64,000 bases of DNA from Chelydra serpentina (Eukaryota > Chordata > Testudines > Chelydridae), in assembly GCA_037349315.1 (NCBI GenBank), contig JBAIAC010000615.1, forward strand, positions 1 through 64,000, in the 5' to 3' direction. The position numbers were made by a program, and so were the translations under genes. The stretch's first letter is position 1, and each line of letters begins with the position of its first letter. Below the pieces are notes generated by a model. That model searched no databases, was not told where the DNA came from, and saw only the letters and a program-made list of their open reading frames with translations. This document shows positions 42,252 to 52,904 of the stretch, in pieces.

Positions 42252-42323
42252 AGCAGAGTGGCGCAGCGGAAGCGTGCTGGGCCCATAATCCAGAGGTCGA
42301 TGGATCGAAACCATCTTCTGCTA
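42252..42323 (+). tRNA. Initiator tRNA-Met (CAT)
   Basis: 72 nt, AGCAGAGTGGCGCAGCGGAA start identical to the vertebrate initiator, loop CCCATAA, T arm GATGG-ATCGAAA-CCATC, acceptor AGCAGAG/TTCTGCT. The anticodon stem CTGGG/TCCAG has one G-U pair. Strong candidate for a working gene. Confidence 0.94.
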
Positions 42324-42379
42324 GTTTCTGTTTCATTACTTACACCCCTGGAAATGATTCAGCCGCCTTTATTTCTTCT

Positions 42380-42660
42380 GCATAGAAAAGAGGAGCAAAT
42401 TCTCTCTGTTTACACTTCCACAGCGATGACAGGAAGGAATAAACACCCAGCAGAGCCTGGCCCCACAGGCCCCCCGGGGCTCCCCCTGCAGTGGCCAGAG
42501 TGTCAGCAGGCCCCTGGGGCTTCCCCCTCCCCAGTGGTACAATGGGCCCTTTGGGGCTTTCCACCACCCCACGCATCAGGTGGTACTGAGGGACCCCTGG
42601 GCTCCCACGCCCCCAAGATTCAGTCAGGGGTATTTACGGTACAGGTCAGGGGCCATGATT
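42380..42660 (+). repeat. Duplicated stretch shared with 26965-27245
   Basis: Direct copy; follows the initiator tRNA gene here. Confidence 0.88.
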
Positions 42661-42664
42661 TTGT

Positions 42665-43310
42665 GTTTCTTGCCCATGAGCCATCCATGACTTTTTCTTA
42701 AAATACCCGTGATTAAGTCGTAGCCTTAGCTATGAGTCCAGTCACATGGTTTCTTCTGCAGCAGGATCTTTTTTCCTGGAAGAGCAGTGTGGCATTTCCT
42801 GGGCAGAGGCAGCCTGATTCATACTCTGCAGCCATCTGCAAGATTCAGACTTTACTGCTGGGGGAATTCGGCACCACTGCGCACACGCAGAATTCATGTC
42901 CCCTGCAGAATTCTTTGCTTCCCTGCAGAAATAAGACTTTCTCATGGGGAAGCAAAGGGAAGCCACAACAGTGGTCATGTGCCCCTCCGCAGAAGTTCTG
43001 GAGCGTCGTTTTGGGCATGTGGAGTAGGCAGCAGAGAGGCGCAGCCTCACCACCGAGTCTGTTTCCCAGGACGGGAGGGGGGCTGCAGGGTGATCTCCCA
43101 CCTCCGTGCATCCAGTAGACTGTGCTCCCCACTACAATGCTGGAGCCTCTGCATTTCTTTATTGACAAATAAGATTGTCAGAATTTTAAAATATTGTGCA
43201 CAGTATTGTAATTGTTTTGGTTCAGAATCTCCTGAGGAGTGAAACCTACTCAGGGAACCTCCTTGCAGTGTCACTGCTCGGTGACCCACTCAGCCATCAC
43301 ACCAGTGCAC
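42665..43310. other. Intergenic, no recognised gene
   Basis: Unrecognised mixed sequence. The segment 43160-43260 partly resembles 42110-42215 (TTTAAAATATTGTGCACAG), an old repeat. Confidence 0.45.
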
Positions 43311-43314
43311 AGAG

Positions 43315-43530
43315 AGAGGGCGTGGCTACACTTGCGCTGTACCTTACTCCCCGTCCACACGGGCAAGGCACGTAGAGCGCTCTGACTCCGCGGCTGGAGC
43401 GCGCCGGGGACTCCACCTCCCCGAGCGGAACAACGCTTGTTGCGCTCTCGCTGGAGCGCCGCGGTGCCAGTGTGGACACCTAATGCGCTCCGATTGGCCT
43501 CCGGACGCGTCCCACAATGCCTGGTCTAGC
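43315..43530. mobile_element. Harbinger-like MITE
   Basis: GGCGTGGCTACACTTGCGCT...GAGCGCTCTGACTCCGCGGC...CCAGTGTGGACACC, ending CCCACAATGCC, is typical of GC-rich Harbinger MITEs of turtles. Confidence 0.55.
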
Positions 43531-43661
43531 CACTCTGCTCATCACTTTTGACTTCTGCTGCCCTGTTCTCAGGTGACCAACCGTCAGACCTGCCCTTTAA
43601 ATCCCCTTCCTGTTTGCTCAGCCAGGCGTGGAGAGCTCTCAGCGCATCTTTCCAGGTGACC

Positions 43662-43810
43662 ATGCCTCCACGCGCCGGGCGATCCCCAGAATGGAGCAAT
43701 GGTGAGGTGCTGGATCTCCTCAGTGTGTGGGGGGAGGAAGCTGTGCAGTCCCTGCTGCGCTCCAGCCGTAGGAATTACGATACCTTCGGGCACATATCAA
43801 GGGATGGTGG
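43662..43810 (+). pseudogene. Myb/SANT-like DNA-binding domain fragment
   Basis: Translation from ATG at 43662 begins MPPRAGRSPEWSNGEVLDLL and continues SVWGEEAVQSLLRSSRRN, with the spaced tryptophans and the WGEE/LR..RRN pattern of Myb/SANT-like (MSANTD) domains related to Harbinger transposon DNA-binding proteins. The frame ends at GHISRDGG, where the sequence switches to module K material, so only the N-terminal ~48 residues remain. Such fragments are common in turtle genomes; no evidence of expression. Confidence 0.6.
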
Positions 43811-43994
43811 TAACCCCATGCCGCTTCCTCCTTCCTCACAGGCCTGTTTTGCTGCTTCAAAACCACAGAGACGCCGACCAGCAGCTGGTTTGCCAGGGCC
43901 CCTGCCCAGCCCCCTGCACCGCTCCCTGCCCGGGCCAGAGCTCGCAAGGCACCAGCCTGGAGCCAGGGCCGCTGGGTGCTGCTTACGAAAAGCC

Positions 43995-44065
43995 AGCAGA
44001 GGGACCCAGGGGAACTGTGCTGTGCCCATAACACAGAGGTGGATTAATCAAACCCTCTTCTGCGA
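43995..44065 (+). pseudogene. Initiator-Met-like tRNA with re-paired anticodon stem
   Basis: Identical in structure to 36009-36079: loop CCCATAA, stem CTGTG/CACAG, broken T stem. Confidence 0.72.
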
Positions 44066-44666
44066 GCACCGGGCCTCCCGCTTCCTACCCTGGGCCTGCA
44101 AGCGAGGGGGCGGCTTGCACAGCGCCAAGAGTCTCACCTGTGAGGCAGGAGGTGGCTGACGCCCGCAGCCTGCTGGGGAGCTCCCAGAAGTGATTAAGGG
44201 ACAGAGACTCCTAAGTGCCCAGAGTAACTAGGGTTTGGGGTTCACAAGGCCGGTAAGGGGGTCGCGATGTCGGCCTTGTAACCCTGGGTATCAGGTCACT
44301 GTGCAGCTTTGATCTAGAGCTCTGATCCCAACATCCCACCAGCAGCCCACAGCCTCCCCCTGGGTCTGCCCCACCTGGTTACTCCTCACAGGCTGACCTG
44401 ACCCCGCTTCTAGGCCTAGATTTGCCCCCTAATCACCCTACTGCCACTCGGAGCCACAGCCGTGGGGGTGCTGACGGAGGGAGGGGTGACTCTGGGGTGG
44501 GGTTCTTCTCTAAAGATGGCTGCAGAAAAGTCGGGCTCAGCTCTGTCAGTGACCTGACATGGGATGCCGACATTTCTGTAAGTCTCATAAAGGGAGCATT
44601 TTGCTTCCAAGCAAATATGAGGAATGTGCAATTATGAAAGGGAATTTCCATCCCTCCATTTGTCAC

Positions 44667-44739
44667 ATCCCAGTGGCCTAATGGATAAGGCATTGGCTTC
44701 CTAAGCCAGGGATTGTGGGTTCAAATCCCACCTGGGGTG
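44667..44739 (+). tRNA. tRNA-Arg (CCT)
   Basis: 73 nt, acceptor ATCCCAG/CTGGGGT, A-box TGGCCTAATGG, loop TTCCTAA in TTGGC/GCCAG, T arm GTGGG-TTCAAAT-CCCAC perfect. Likely functional. Confidence 0.92.
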
Positions 44740-44973
44740 CAAAAGTACTTTCTTTCTGTGCATTGCAAAGAAACCTTGGTCTTCTTTTCACCAAGGAAGC
44801 TGGGAGATGTTGGAACACAAAGTACTGGGTCTCAGGAACAATCCCCCAGAAATGTCATCTTCCACTTGACAAATGCTTTCTAGACCCATCAGTAGCAAAC
44901 ACTTAACACTAGTGTGTGTCTGAGAAGAGAGTGAAGGGGAGTGTTTATTCCGACACGTCAATGAACGAAACAG

Positions 44974-45091
44974 CTAGATGAAGTGGACTGTAGTGCACGA
45001 AAGCTTATGCTGAAATAAATGTGTTAGTCTCTAAGGTGCCACAAATACTCCTGTTTGTTTTGCTGACACAGACTAACACGGCTGCTACTCT
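44974..45091. mobile_element. Dispersed repeat (GAAATAAATGTGTTAGTCTC family)
   Basis: Contains ACGAAAGCTTATGCTGAAAT, TGTTAGTCTCTAAGGTGCCA and CAGACTAACACGGCTGCTAC, a very common turtle repeat that I cannot assign to a named class. Flanked by GAAAC on both sides. Related pieces at 51086-51480 and 60010-60085. Confidence 0.7.
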
Positions 45092-45240
45092 GAAACCAGA
45101 AAGAGCAAGGCCATTCTGAAAGAGAATGGATCTGTCTGGAGACAAAGCAGATCCTGAGAATGAGCAACGGTGTGAAAAGAAGAGCTTCAAATGTGTGTTA
45201 GGTGTTAGTTAGGTCGGTCTGGCAAATTTAAAGAACATCC

Positions 45241-45803
45241 TGTGACGAATTAGGACTGTTGTTAATGTTTTCCCTGAGTACTGTGTGGGTGCCTCGGTTT
45301 CCCCTATGCAGTGCTTGAGTATCTAGGTGGTGGGACAAGGGTGCATGATTGTTACAGAGGGGCTTGACACAGAGAATGGCCGACAACTGTCTCTTAGCAA
45401 CTGATAGCCCAGGCCCCTTCTGTGCAAAGGTGCGATCTAAAGGTGTTCGAACAAAGGGATCAGGTGACCTCCTGGCCCGGGAACAGACAAAGGGGGAGGC
45501 GGGGCTGGACAGTTTTCAGTTTGGAGCTGGCTGGGGAAGAGGGAAAAAGGGCAGACAGGGTCTGGCCTCCCTGCCCCCCCCCCCCGTTTGGAGCTGTGGG
45601 GTGAAATGCAGGGAACCCCGGGCTGGGGTCTGAGCTCCCTGCCCCCTGGAAGGGCCCGACTGAGGGGTCCTGGTTGTATTTACAAGCTCTGTTTGGAGTG
45701 TGGTCCTGGCATCTCTAATAAACCTTCTGTTCTGGCTGGTTGAGACTCCCAGTGAATCCGGAGAAGAGGGGTGCAGGGCCGGACTCCCCTATACTCCATG
45801 ACA
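45241..45803 (+). mobile_element. Solo LTR (TGTGAC...ATGACA family) at a module junction
   Basis: 563 bp, starts TGTGACGAATTAGGACTG and ends ACTCCATGACA with AATAAA near 45718. Same family as 6893-7447. No target duplication: the left flank is module L, the right flank is module K sequence. Confidence 0.8.
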
Positions 45804-46104
45804 GGGGGTCACTGTGTCGGCCTTGTAACCCTGGGTGTCAGGTCGCTGTGCAGCTTTGATCTAGAGCTCTGATCCCAACGACCGACCAGCAGCCCACAGC
45901 CTCCCCCTGGGTCTGCCCCACCTGGTTACTCCTCACAGGCTGACCTGACCCCGCTTCCAGCCCTGGATTCACCCCCCAATCACCCTACTGCCACTCGGAG
46001 CCACAGCCGTGGAGGTGCTGACGGAGGGAGGGGTGACTCTGGGATGGGGTTCTTCTCTAAAGATGGCTGCAGAAAGGTGGGGCTCAGCTCTGTCAGCGAC
46101 CTGC

Positions 46105-47937
46105 CCAGTTCCCTCGCTGACAGGGAATGCCGACATTTCTGTAAGGCGCACTGGCAGCGGGCGGGATGTGGCTGCTGCCGCAGGTCTGGCTTTAACGCCT
46201 GGTGCTTCCTCACCTGCTTGGCTGTCTGGGGCCTTCGGTCCCTCCCAGCTGTGGGAGAAGCGGGCTGGTGGCTCAAAGGGTTTTGCTGGGGCTGTCGGTG
46301 AGGGGGAATCGCTGGCTGAGGATGGCTCCGTGGAAGAGCTGAGCTTTGCATCTCGTTCCGGCCTGTGGTCTCCTCTGTCATGTGGCAGTGAGTTCCACAG
46401 CTCCGGGGGGAGCTCTGCCTCCTGTACGGAAAAGCCTCCCTGTCTGGGTGAGCTGGTGGGACGCAGCTGTCAGGAGAAGTCGTGGTGGCAGGAGAAGGGA
46501 CGATCTTCCTGGTGGAGACGGTTTGGACAGCGGCTGGAGCCTGGCCCTGGGCTCTGCGAGAGGAGCCGGAGCAGGGAGCGGGTGCTGGGGTGACCTGTGG
46601 GGCAGAGCAGGGAGCGGGCGCTGGGGTGACCTGTGGGGCAGAGCAGGGAGCGGGCGCTGGGGTGACCTGTGGGGCAGAGCAGGGAGCGGGTGCTGGGGTG
46701 ACCTGTGGGGCAGAGCAGGGAGCGGGTGCTGGGGTGACCCGTGGGGCAGAGCAGGGAGCGGGTGCTGGGGTGACCCGTGGGGCAGAGCAGGGAGCGGGTG
46801 CTGGGGTGACCCGTGGGGCAGAGCAGGGAGCGGGTGCTGGGGTGACCTGTGGGGCGGAGCAGGGAGCGGGCGCTGGGGTGACCTGTGGGGCGGAGCAGGG
46901 AGCGGGCGCTGGGGTGACCTGTGGGGCGGAGCAGGGAGCAGGTGCTGGGGTGACCTGTGGGGCAGAGCAGGGAGCGGGTGCTGGGGTGACCTGTGGGGCA
47001 GAGCAGGGAGCGGGTGCTGGGGTGACCTGTGGGGCAGAGCAGGGAGCGGGTGCTGGGGTGACCTGTGGGGCAGAGCAGGGAGCGGGCGCTGGGGTGACCT
47101 GTGGGGCGGAGCAGGGAGCGGGCGCTGGGGTGACCTGTGGGGCGGAGCAGGGAGCGGGTGCTGGGGTGACCTGTGGGGCAGAGCAGGGAGCCGGCGCTGG
47201 GGTGACCTGTGGGGCGGAGCAGGGAGCGGGTGCTGGGGTGACCTGTGGGGCAGAGCAGGGAGCGGGTGCTGGGGTGACCTGTGGGGCAGATTGAACCAGC
47301 TGGAGCTGCTCAGGGCGTGTCGGTCCATCCCCAGCTGCAGGAAGGAGCCGCAGATCTCCCAGAGAGGTGGGGGCAGGGCCGTCCTTAGCCATGGGCAGAA
47401 CAGACGGGCACGTAGGGCACCGCTCTGCCTGGGGCACCAGACACTCTGCCGGGAGCCGGGAGGGACGGGAAGCCGTGGGGCAGGTAAGAGCAGCGCTGGG
47501 TCCTAGAGAGAGCCCAATGCGCTGCCTGCAGCACAGTCTGGGGAGGGGATTGGCTGCTGGGGTCTCTGGGAAGTGGGGGAGGAGCTCACCTGTGAGTGTG
47601 ACTCTCCCCCAGCGTGAGGGGAGGCAGGCTGGGCGGCTCTGGCAGTGTCCTTTGTTGCCCCCATAACGTCCATTCTTCTCCCCCCCCAAGCAGAGCACCC
47701 CCCTTTCCCCTCCCCCCACGGAGCACCCCTCTCTCCCCCTCCCCTCTGGCAGGGCTGGGTTGGGTGAGGTGCTGGGGGCGGGGGGCAGGGGGGCTGCGTG
47801 CTGAGGAAGTAAAAATGAAAGTAAGTCACTTCCTCGGCAGCCAGCCCAAGCAACAGGGGCCGGCTGGAATTACCACCCCCAGCTGGCTGGGCTGGGGACA
47901 GGGTGACCAGAGACATGTGTGAAAAACCAGGACAGGT
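46105..47937 (-). repeat. Duplicated module E, copy 2 (inverted, expanded)
   Basis: Reverse-complement counterpart of 13841-15142. Ends in a fragment of the TAGGGTGACCAGA-type MITE near 47900. Confidence 0.9.
46565..47291 (-). repeat. 36-bp minisatellite, about 20 units
   Basis: Unit GGGGCAGAGCAGGGAGCGGG then TGCTGGGGTGACCTGT, with C/T and A/G variants arranged in runs of similar units. Supports long open frames on both strands (GAEQGAGAGVTC repeats), which are not genes. Confidence 0.96.
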
Positions 47938-48136
47938 GGTGGGACATGCCAGGACATGCCCACTGGCCTCACAGTCTGGAGGAAAAAAGGCTTCTGGGTC
48001 TACAGCAAACTGCTGCGTGCCGACTTGTTGAGCAAATGCAGGGCTGGCCAGAGAGGCCTTGAGCAAGGAATGAAAAAAATTGTCCACCCAGGCTCTTCTA
48101 CACTGGAAGTCAGATGAATGCAAAGTGCTCTCCTCT

Positions 48137-48207
48137 GGTCCCATGGTGTCAGTGCAGCACTCTGGGCTTTGAATCCTGCAATCCGAGTTCAAGTCTCGGT
48201 GGGACCT
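48137..48207 (+). tRNA. tRNA-Gln (TTG)
   Basis: 71 nt, acceptor GGTCCCA/TGGGACC, loop CTTTGAA, T stem CCGAG/CTCGG perfect, TTTT terminator downstream. The anticodon stem CTGGG/TCCTG has one T-T mismatch. Likely functional. Confidence 0.88.
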
Positions 48208-48719
48208 TAGGGCAGCTCTTTTGCCACCTAACACTACTGGCTGTTCCAAGGCTTCGTCTTGCTCTCTCCAATGACGTGGGAGCCTGTCTTTTACCCGCTC
48301 GCTGTTGTGACTTGAGCGCCAGGGGGGACGTTTAATCCAGACGTCTGGCCGTGCCTGGAGTCCTGTAGGTAGGGGTGCGAGCTCCATTTCCTCTGAGTCC
48401 TGAAGCTGGGCTGCAGCCTGGCCTAGGAGGCAGCCCGATGGGTTGACTTACTTGTATGGGCGGCGAGTTCTCTGGGCGCGTGTTGCCCGGGCACCAGGAA
48501 TATTCCTGGCCCAGATCCAGCAATGTTGGAGGCCGGGTCTCTCCCTCGGCCCCACCTTCTGCCCCTGGGCGCCCCCACCCTGCGTGTCCCCTGGGTAATT
48601 TAAAATGTCCTGGGGCCCCCGCTCACCACCGGCAGCGCAACGGAGCTGAGCGGTTTCCTGCCTGCTCGCTCCACGTGGCTGCCGGCCCCTCCCTGCGGCC
48701 CCTGTGTGGGGTGGGACCA

Positions 48720-49141
48720 GGGCAAAAAGCTTACACAGCTTCGACCTTCCTGGGGCTGACTTCAGAGAACTCAGCGTCCCCTTCCACACAGGTGGGGCTC
48801 CTGGGGAAGTCAGAGGGCCCTGCCCCCCAACTCCGCAGTCAGATGTGACTCTCAGCAGCTGGTGAAACAGAAGGTTTATTAGAGGACAGGAACACAGTCT
48901 AAAACAGAGCTTGTAGGTATAGAGAACAGGACACCTTGCAGGGGAGGGGCCCAGGCCAGCAGTTGCCAGGGGACAGGGCGTCGGCCAGTCTCTGTGCAGA
49001 CAGCATCACACTGGCCCTCTAGGGCTCTGCAACAATCACACCCCCTGATCCCCCCACCTAGAGACTTAAGAAATGCAAAGGGGAAACTGAGGCACCCACG
49101 CAGTATTTAGAGACAACATGAAGAACATTCCCACGGTGTCA
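48720..49141 (-). mobile_element. LTR (TGTAACAAAGTGGGACTG family), internally deleted
   Basis: Matches 18890-19637 but lacks about 320 bp, from the vicinity of GAACAGGAC to ACCTTGCAGGGG, including the MITE insertion site. Confidence 0.65.
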
Positions 49142-49695
49142 CACACGGCCAGCTGACAGCCACAAAGACCCCCGGCCAGCCTGCTCCCGGGCAGGCCAAA
49201 CCCCCACTGGGGGCCACCCGCAGGCCAGCATGTGGGGCGGCTGCTGACGCTCTGTGGCCCACATCAGACTGTGGTAGGGAAGCAGGGCCAGCCCCCCTGG
49301 TGGGGCCTCTGACCGTTCCCCTTTACGGTGCTCACTCTTGTAGTGGGGCAGGAGATTTTCCCCCAGAGGCTTTTCCCCAGCCGGCGAGAAGCAGGGAAAC
49401 ACCCAGGCTCCCAAGGTGCTATTGACCAAACCCCCTCGAGCACAGGGACACATTGGGAAGAGGGAAACTGCTCTACACACTCGCCCGGGCAGCTGCCCAG
49501 TCTCTTTGGTGAGTCCGGAATGGCAAAGGCTGGACTGGGAGCCCCTGGGGCTCATGCCCTAGCCTGTGTGATGCCCCACCCCCACCTCCTTCCCAGGGCT
49601 ATTGCTGAACCCAGAGCCTTGGCCTGAGCCGCCAAGAAGAGGCTCCAGCCCTGAAGGGAGCAGGACTTACAGCACAAAGAGAAACTGCACAAGCA
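49050..49695. repeat. Recently duplicated stretch, copy 2
   Basis: Near-identical to 19560-20190 in the same orientation, about 29.5 kb apart. Confidence 0.88.
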
Positions 49696-49768
49696 CAACC
49701 GCGAAGGGACTCGACCCCTCAATTGTCTGATCCGAAGTCAGACGCCTGATCCATTAGGCCACGTGGTC
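49696..49768 (-). tRNA. tRNA-Arg (TCG), mildly degenerate
   Basis: Loop CTTCGGA, anticodon TCG, stem TCTGA/TCAGA. The acceptor GACCACG/CGCGGTT has one mismatch and the T loop reads GTCGAGT instead of TTCGAGT, altering the B-box. Function doubtful. Confidence 0.82.
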
Positions 49769-50140
49769 ACATAAGAAATATCTTTCCAAGCACTTCTTTA
49801 GAAAAGACGGACACTGTGTTTCTCGAGTCATCTACGGAGGGGGCAGAGACACTCTGGGCACAAGGAGTCGAGTTCCCAGCGAGATGTGAGACTCAGTTCC
49901 ATGGAGCCAGGGGCAGGGTTTGGTCGGGAGGCTTAAGCATGGGGGATTGGGGGGCAGAGGCCGGACCGGCTGTCTAGGTGCGGAGATTTAGTGGCACTGG
50001 GGCACAGGAGGGAGGAGCAGGAAGAATCCTGCGGATGGGCTGTGGCCATGGAGAAAAAGAGGAAGGGCTCCTGGGACTTTTTTTTGCCTCTGTTTTGCCT
50101 GCTCGCTCTTGTGGTGGAAGGGGGCAGCTGCACTCACTGA

Positions 50141-50205
50141 ACTGGGCTAGCTCAGTCAGTCCAGCATCAAGCTCTTACTCGGGGGTTCAAGCTCCATGTC
50201 TGGGC
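50141..50205 (+). pseudogene. tRNA-Lys (CTT)-like pseudogene
   Basis: Same collapsed 65-nt form as 12444-12508, with added changes in the D arm (CAGTCAGTCCAGC) and T arm (TTCAAGCTCC). Confidence 0.75.
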
Positions 50206-50880
50206 TCTCAGCTTTATAAGTTGCCTTGTGTGCTGGGAGCCAAATGATTCCTGGTCACGTCCAGAGCGCTCAGGGGAGGAGGTGAGCTGGGGTGGGGACC
50301 GGTTCCTCTGTCCTCCCCCCAAGGGTTACATCATGCAGCCCTACCCGCCCCCACCCCAGATCACCTCCGTTCCGCCTCTGCCTCCTCCCTTGAGCACGCC
50401 GCCACTTCTCCCCCTCCCTCCCTCCCTCCCTGCGCACGGCAAGCCTGGGAGGGAGGGCGGTGGAGGGGAAATGTGGCACACCCAGGGGAGGGGCCAGAGA
50501 TTTGGGGAAGGGGTTGGAATGGGGGCGGGGCCAGGGGAGGAGTTGGGGTGGGGGCAGGGGGGGCACGAGCACCCACCGGCACCTGCTAAAGTCGAGTCGG
50601 TGCCTGTGGAAAGCCCTGGCTCAGGCTAGAGACACAGGGAGGTTTTGCTGTTCATGGAGCAAAGGAAATTGTGTCTGTGTGTGAAATGGAGGGAAACGAA
50701 ACACCCACCCGATGGCACAAGGCCCGAAGGCACGAGGGTGAAGGAATCAGGCTGAGGAATGACTGAAGTGGACTCACCTGGGATTGAAATGACGTTTGTT
50801 TCTGTCAAGTCGTGAGGAATGTGGCATTAATTCACATGTGGGGTTGAGGCTTCTTTAGCTCCTTGTAAAAACTTGAACTG
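50206..50880. other. Intergenic, G/C-rich
   Basis: Strand-asymmetric C-rich then G-rich stretch (50290-50560) followed by unrecognised sequence. No tRNA. Confidence 0.5.
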
Positions 50881-51085
50881 GATTTCCCAGAAGGGAGAAA
50901 GGGAAAGTCCTGGAGCTGCCTTTAGTCCCTGGCTGGGGTCTCCTGGGCAGTGGAAAACGTCCCTTGTTTGCTGATGACAAGGGGATCGTGGAGAGCTCCG
51001 ATGTCCCTCGGTGGGGATATGACGGGACAGGGACTGTCTGAATTATCAAGGCAGGAAATGGACAACAATCTACAGCAACGTCACT

Positions 51086-51480
51086 AACGGGAAACTGCGG
51101 AATTGGAATTAATATGCAAATTAGATACCATTACCTTAGGCTTGAATATTGACTGTGGATGGCTCGGTCATTACGGTAATTGAATTTATTTCCCCTCCTT
51201 AACACCTTTGTGTCAACTGTCTGCAATGGGCCATGTTGATTATCACTTCAAAAGTTTCTTTCCTACTGATAACAGCCCCTTTGAACTAATTAGCCTCATA
51301 ACGTTGATATAGACCCACCCACCTTTTCATGTTTCTCAGAATGTATAAATATCTGCTCACTGTACGTTCCATTCCATGCGTCTGATGAAGTGGGTTCTTA
51401 ACCCACGAAAGCTTCTGCTGAAATAAATGTGTTAGTCTCTAAGGTGCCACAGGTATTTTTCTTATTTTCTTTTTATTAAC
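51086..51480. mobile_element. Inserted dispersed repeat (~395 bp)
   Basis: Lies between CGTCACTAAC and ATTAACCACAAAC, while the empty site at 22 kb reads CGTCATTAACCACAAAC, suggesting a short target duplication (ATTAAC). Ends with ACGAAAGCTTCTGCTGAAAT and TGTTAGTCTCTAAGGTGCCA, the same repeat as 44974-45091, here with a longer 5' part. Confidence 0.75.
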
Positions 51481-51655
51481 CACAAACACACTCTCATCAT
51501 GCTCCAGCCAGCAGGGAAATGAGCAGGAATTCTTGCTGTTCAGCCATGGACACACTTACACAATGGCACGGCAGTGAGTGTGTTGTGGAAGCTGGTCTGA
51601 GGAAACAATAGGAAACGATCACTCAGTGAGAACAGAAGTAGAGTGTAGTGAGCAA

Positions 51656-51737
51656 AGTGCCTAGAACGAGTGGTTAAGATGATGGACTAGAAATCCATTG
51701 GGGTTTCCCTGCACAGGTTCAAATCCTGTCAACTGCG
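51656..51737 (+). pseudogene. tRNA-Ser (AGA) pseudogene
   Basis: Loop CTAGAAA in a perfect ATGGA/TCCAT stem and a good T arm ACAGG-TTCAAAT-CCTGT, but the 5' acceptor and A-box are lost (AGTGCCTAGAACGAGTGG). The functional sister is at 22707-22788. Confidence 0.85.
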
Positions 51738-51816
51738 GAGGAACTTGTAGTTCTTTAGTTTCAGTCCCTGAGCATCCTTGGTGTCAAGGGGAGCTGGGTC
51801 TTGTCTCACTCTCAGG

Positions 51817-52015
51817 CTGTGTCCACACTACAGAGTTATGCTGCTTTAGTTGAAGGGTTTCAATGAAACACTCTGCTCCTTGTGTCACCAGAGCGCATCC
51901 TCACTAGCAGCTCTTGCATCGCCCCAAAGAGCAGTGCATTGTGGGTAGCTATCGCACTTTGCAACTGGCCGCAGGGGGCTTTGGGAGGGGTTTGCAATGG
52001 CTCATGGGCCGGTGC
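51817..52015. mobile_element. Harbinger-like MITE fragment
   Basis: Counterpart of 22868-23060 (GGCTGTGTCCACACTACAGA). Followed by a (GT)n tract at about 52125-52146. Confidence 0.55.
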
Positions 52016-52489
52016 AGCATCACATGATGCAGGTTTCTCTGTCCCATTGTTCCATGGGCAGCCTACTAGATTGCCAGCTGCTTCTCCACTGAAGTGTGTG
52101 TGGCAGGGCAGAGAGTGTGTGACTGTGTGTGTGTGTGTGTGTGTGTTGGGGAAGAGTGAGTGTGTCGCACGCTGTCTCTAAGCTCAGACAGCTGCTGGAA
52201 GCAACCAGTCCTGAGGCAGGGGGAGGGGGACACCCCAGTAATGAGATAGGGGAAGCTTCCGCCCCCCAGCTCCGTGGTCGCCGTGCGGGGGAGTAGCATC
52301 CCCCGGCAGTGATTTGCTCCTTGCTGCCGGAGCAGAGCAGCAGGCTCAGCCGTCAGAACTTCCCGGAGCGATGAGAGGGGAGGGGCCCAGCCTCTGGAGC
52401 AGGAACGCAGGGCAGGGAGTTCCCGGCGGGCATTGTGGGATACTGGCGGAGGCCAGTTCTGGGGATATAGTGACCAGCAGCGTTTACAC

Positions 52490-52904
52490 CAGGGGTCTCA
52501 AACTCAAATTACCACGAGGGCCGCATGAGGACTAGTGCATTGGCCCGAGGGCCTCATCACTGACCCCGCCCCCTCGCTGCCCCCGGCCCCGCCCCCACTC
52601 CACCCCTTCCATTAGGCCCTGCCCCTTCTTCGTCCCTTCTCCGCCACTGCCCCTGTGAGCACGGCTTCCCGCTCCTCCCCCTCCCTCCCAGAAAACACGA
52701 AGCTCTTCTCTGTGGCCCGCTGGGCTCCCCGTGCCCCCCCGCCCCCACCCCCAGGCAGTTCCCACCGCCAGTACAACTGTCTGGCGGTGGGACCTACTTG
52801 GGGGTAAAAAAAAAATATATATATATTTTTTTTTAAGGGGTGGGCGCAGGGAGCCCGGTGGGCTGCAGGGAAGAGCTCCGTGGGCCGTGTGTTTGAGACC
52901 CCTG
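52490..52904. mobile_element. Non-autonomous hAT transposon with 8-bp target duplication
   Basis: 415 bp with inverted ends CAGGGGTCTCAAAC and GTTTGAGACCCCTG, flanked by GTTTACAC at 52482-52489 and 52905-52912. The interior is C-rich then holds an A/T tract at 52806-52834. No transposase frame. CAGG-type ends and the 8-bp duplication fit hAT. Confidence 0.92.

Larger units (their letters stand above)
44600..45240 (+). repeat. Module L with an insertion
   Basis: Arg-CCT module interrupted at GAAACAG (44967-44973) by a ~118-bp repeat, then continuing with AGAAAGAGCAAGGCC. Confidence 0.88.
51030..52110 (+). repeat. Duplicated module H, copy 2
   Basis: Direct counterpart of 22430-23110 with an insertion at 51086-51480 and a decayed tRNA-Ser. 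Confidence 0.9.

Noticed and set aside
45980..47719. 579-codon minus-strand frame with APQVTPAPAPCS repeats and its plus-strand shadows
   Set aside because: Caused by the 36-bp minisatellite. The paralogous module has 5 instead of about 20 units, which is not expected for a constrained protein.
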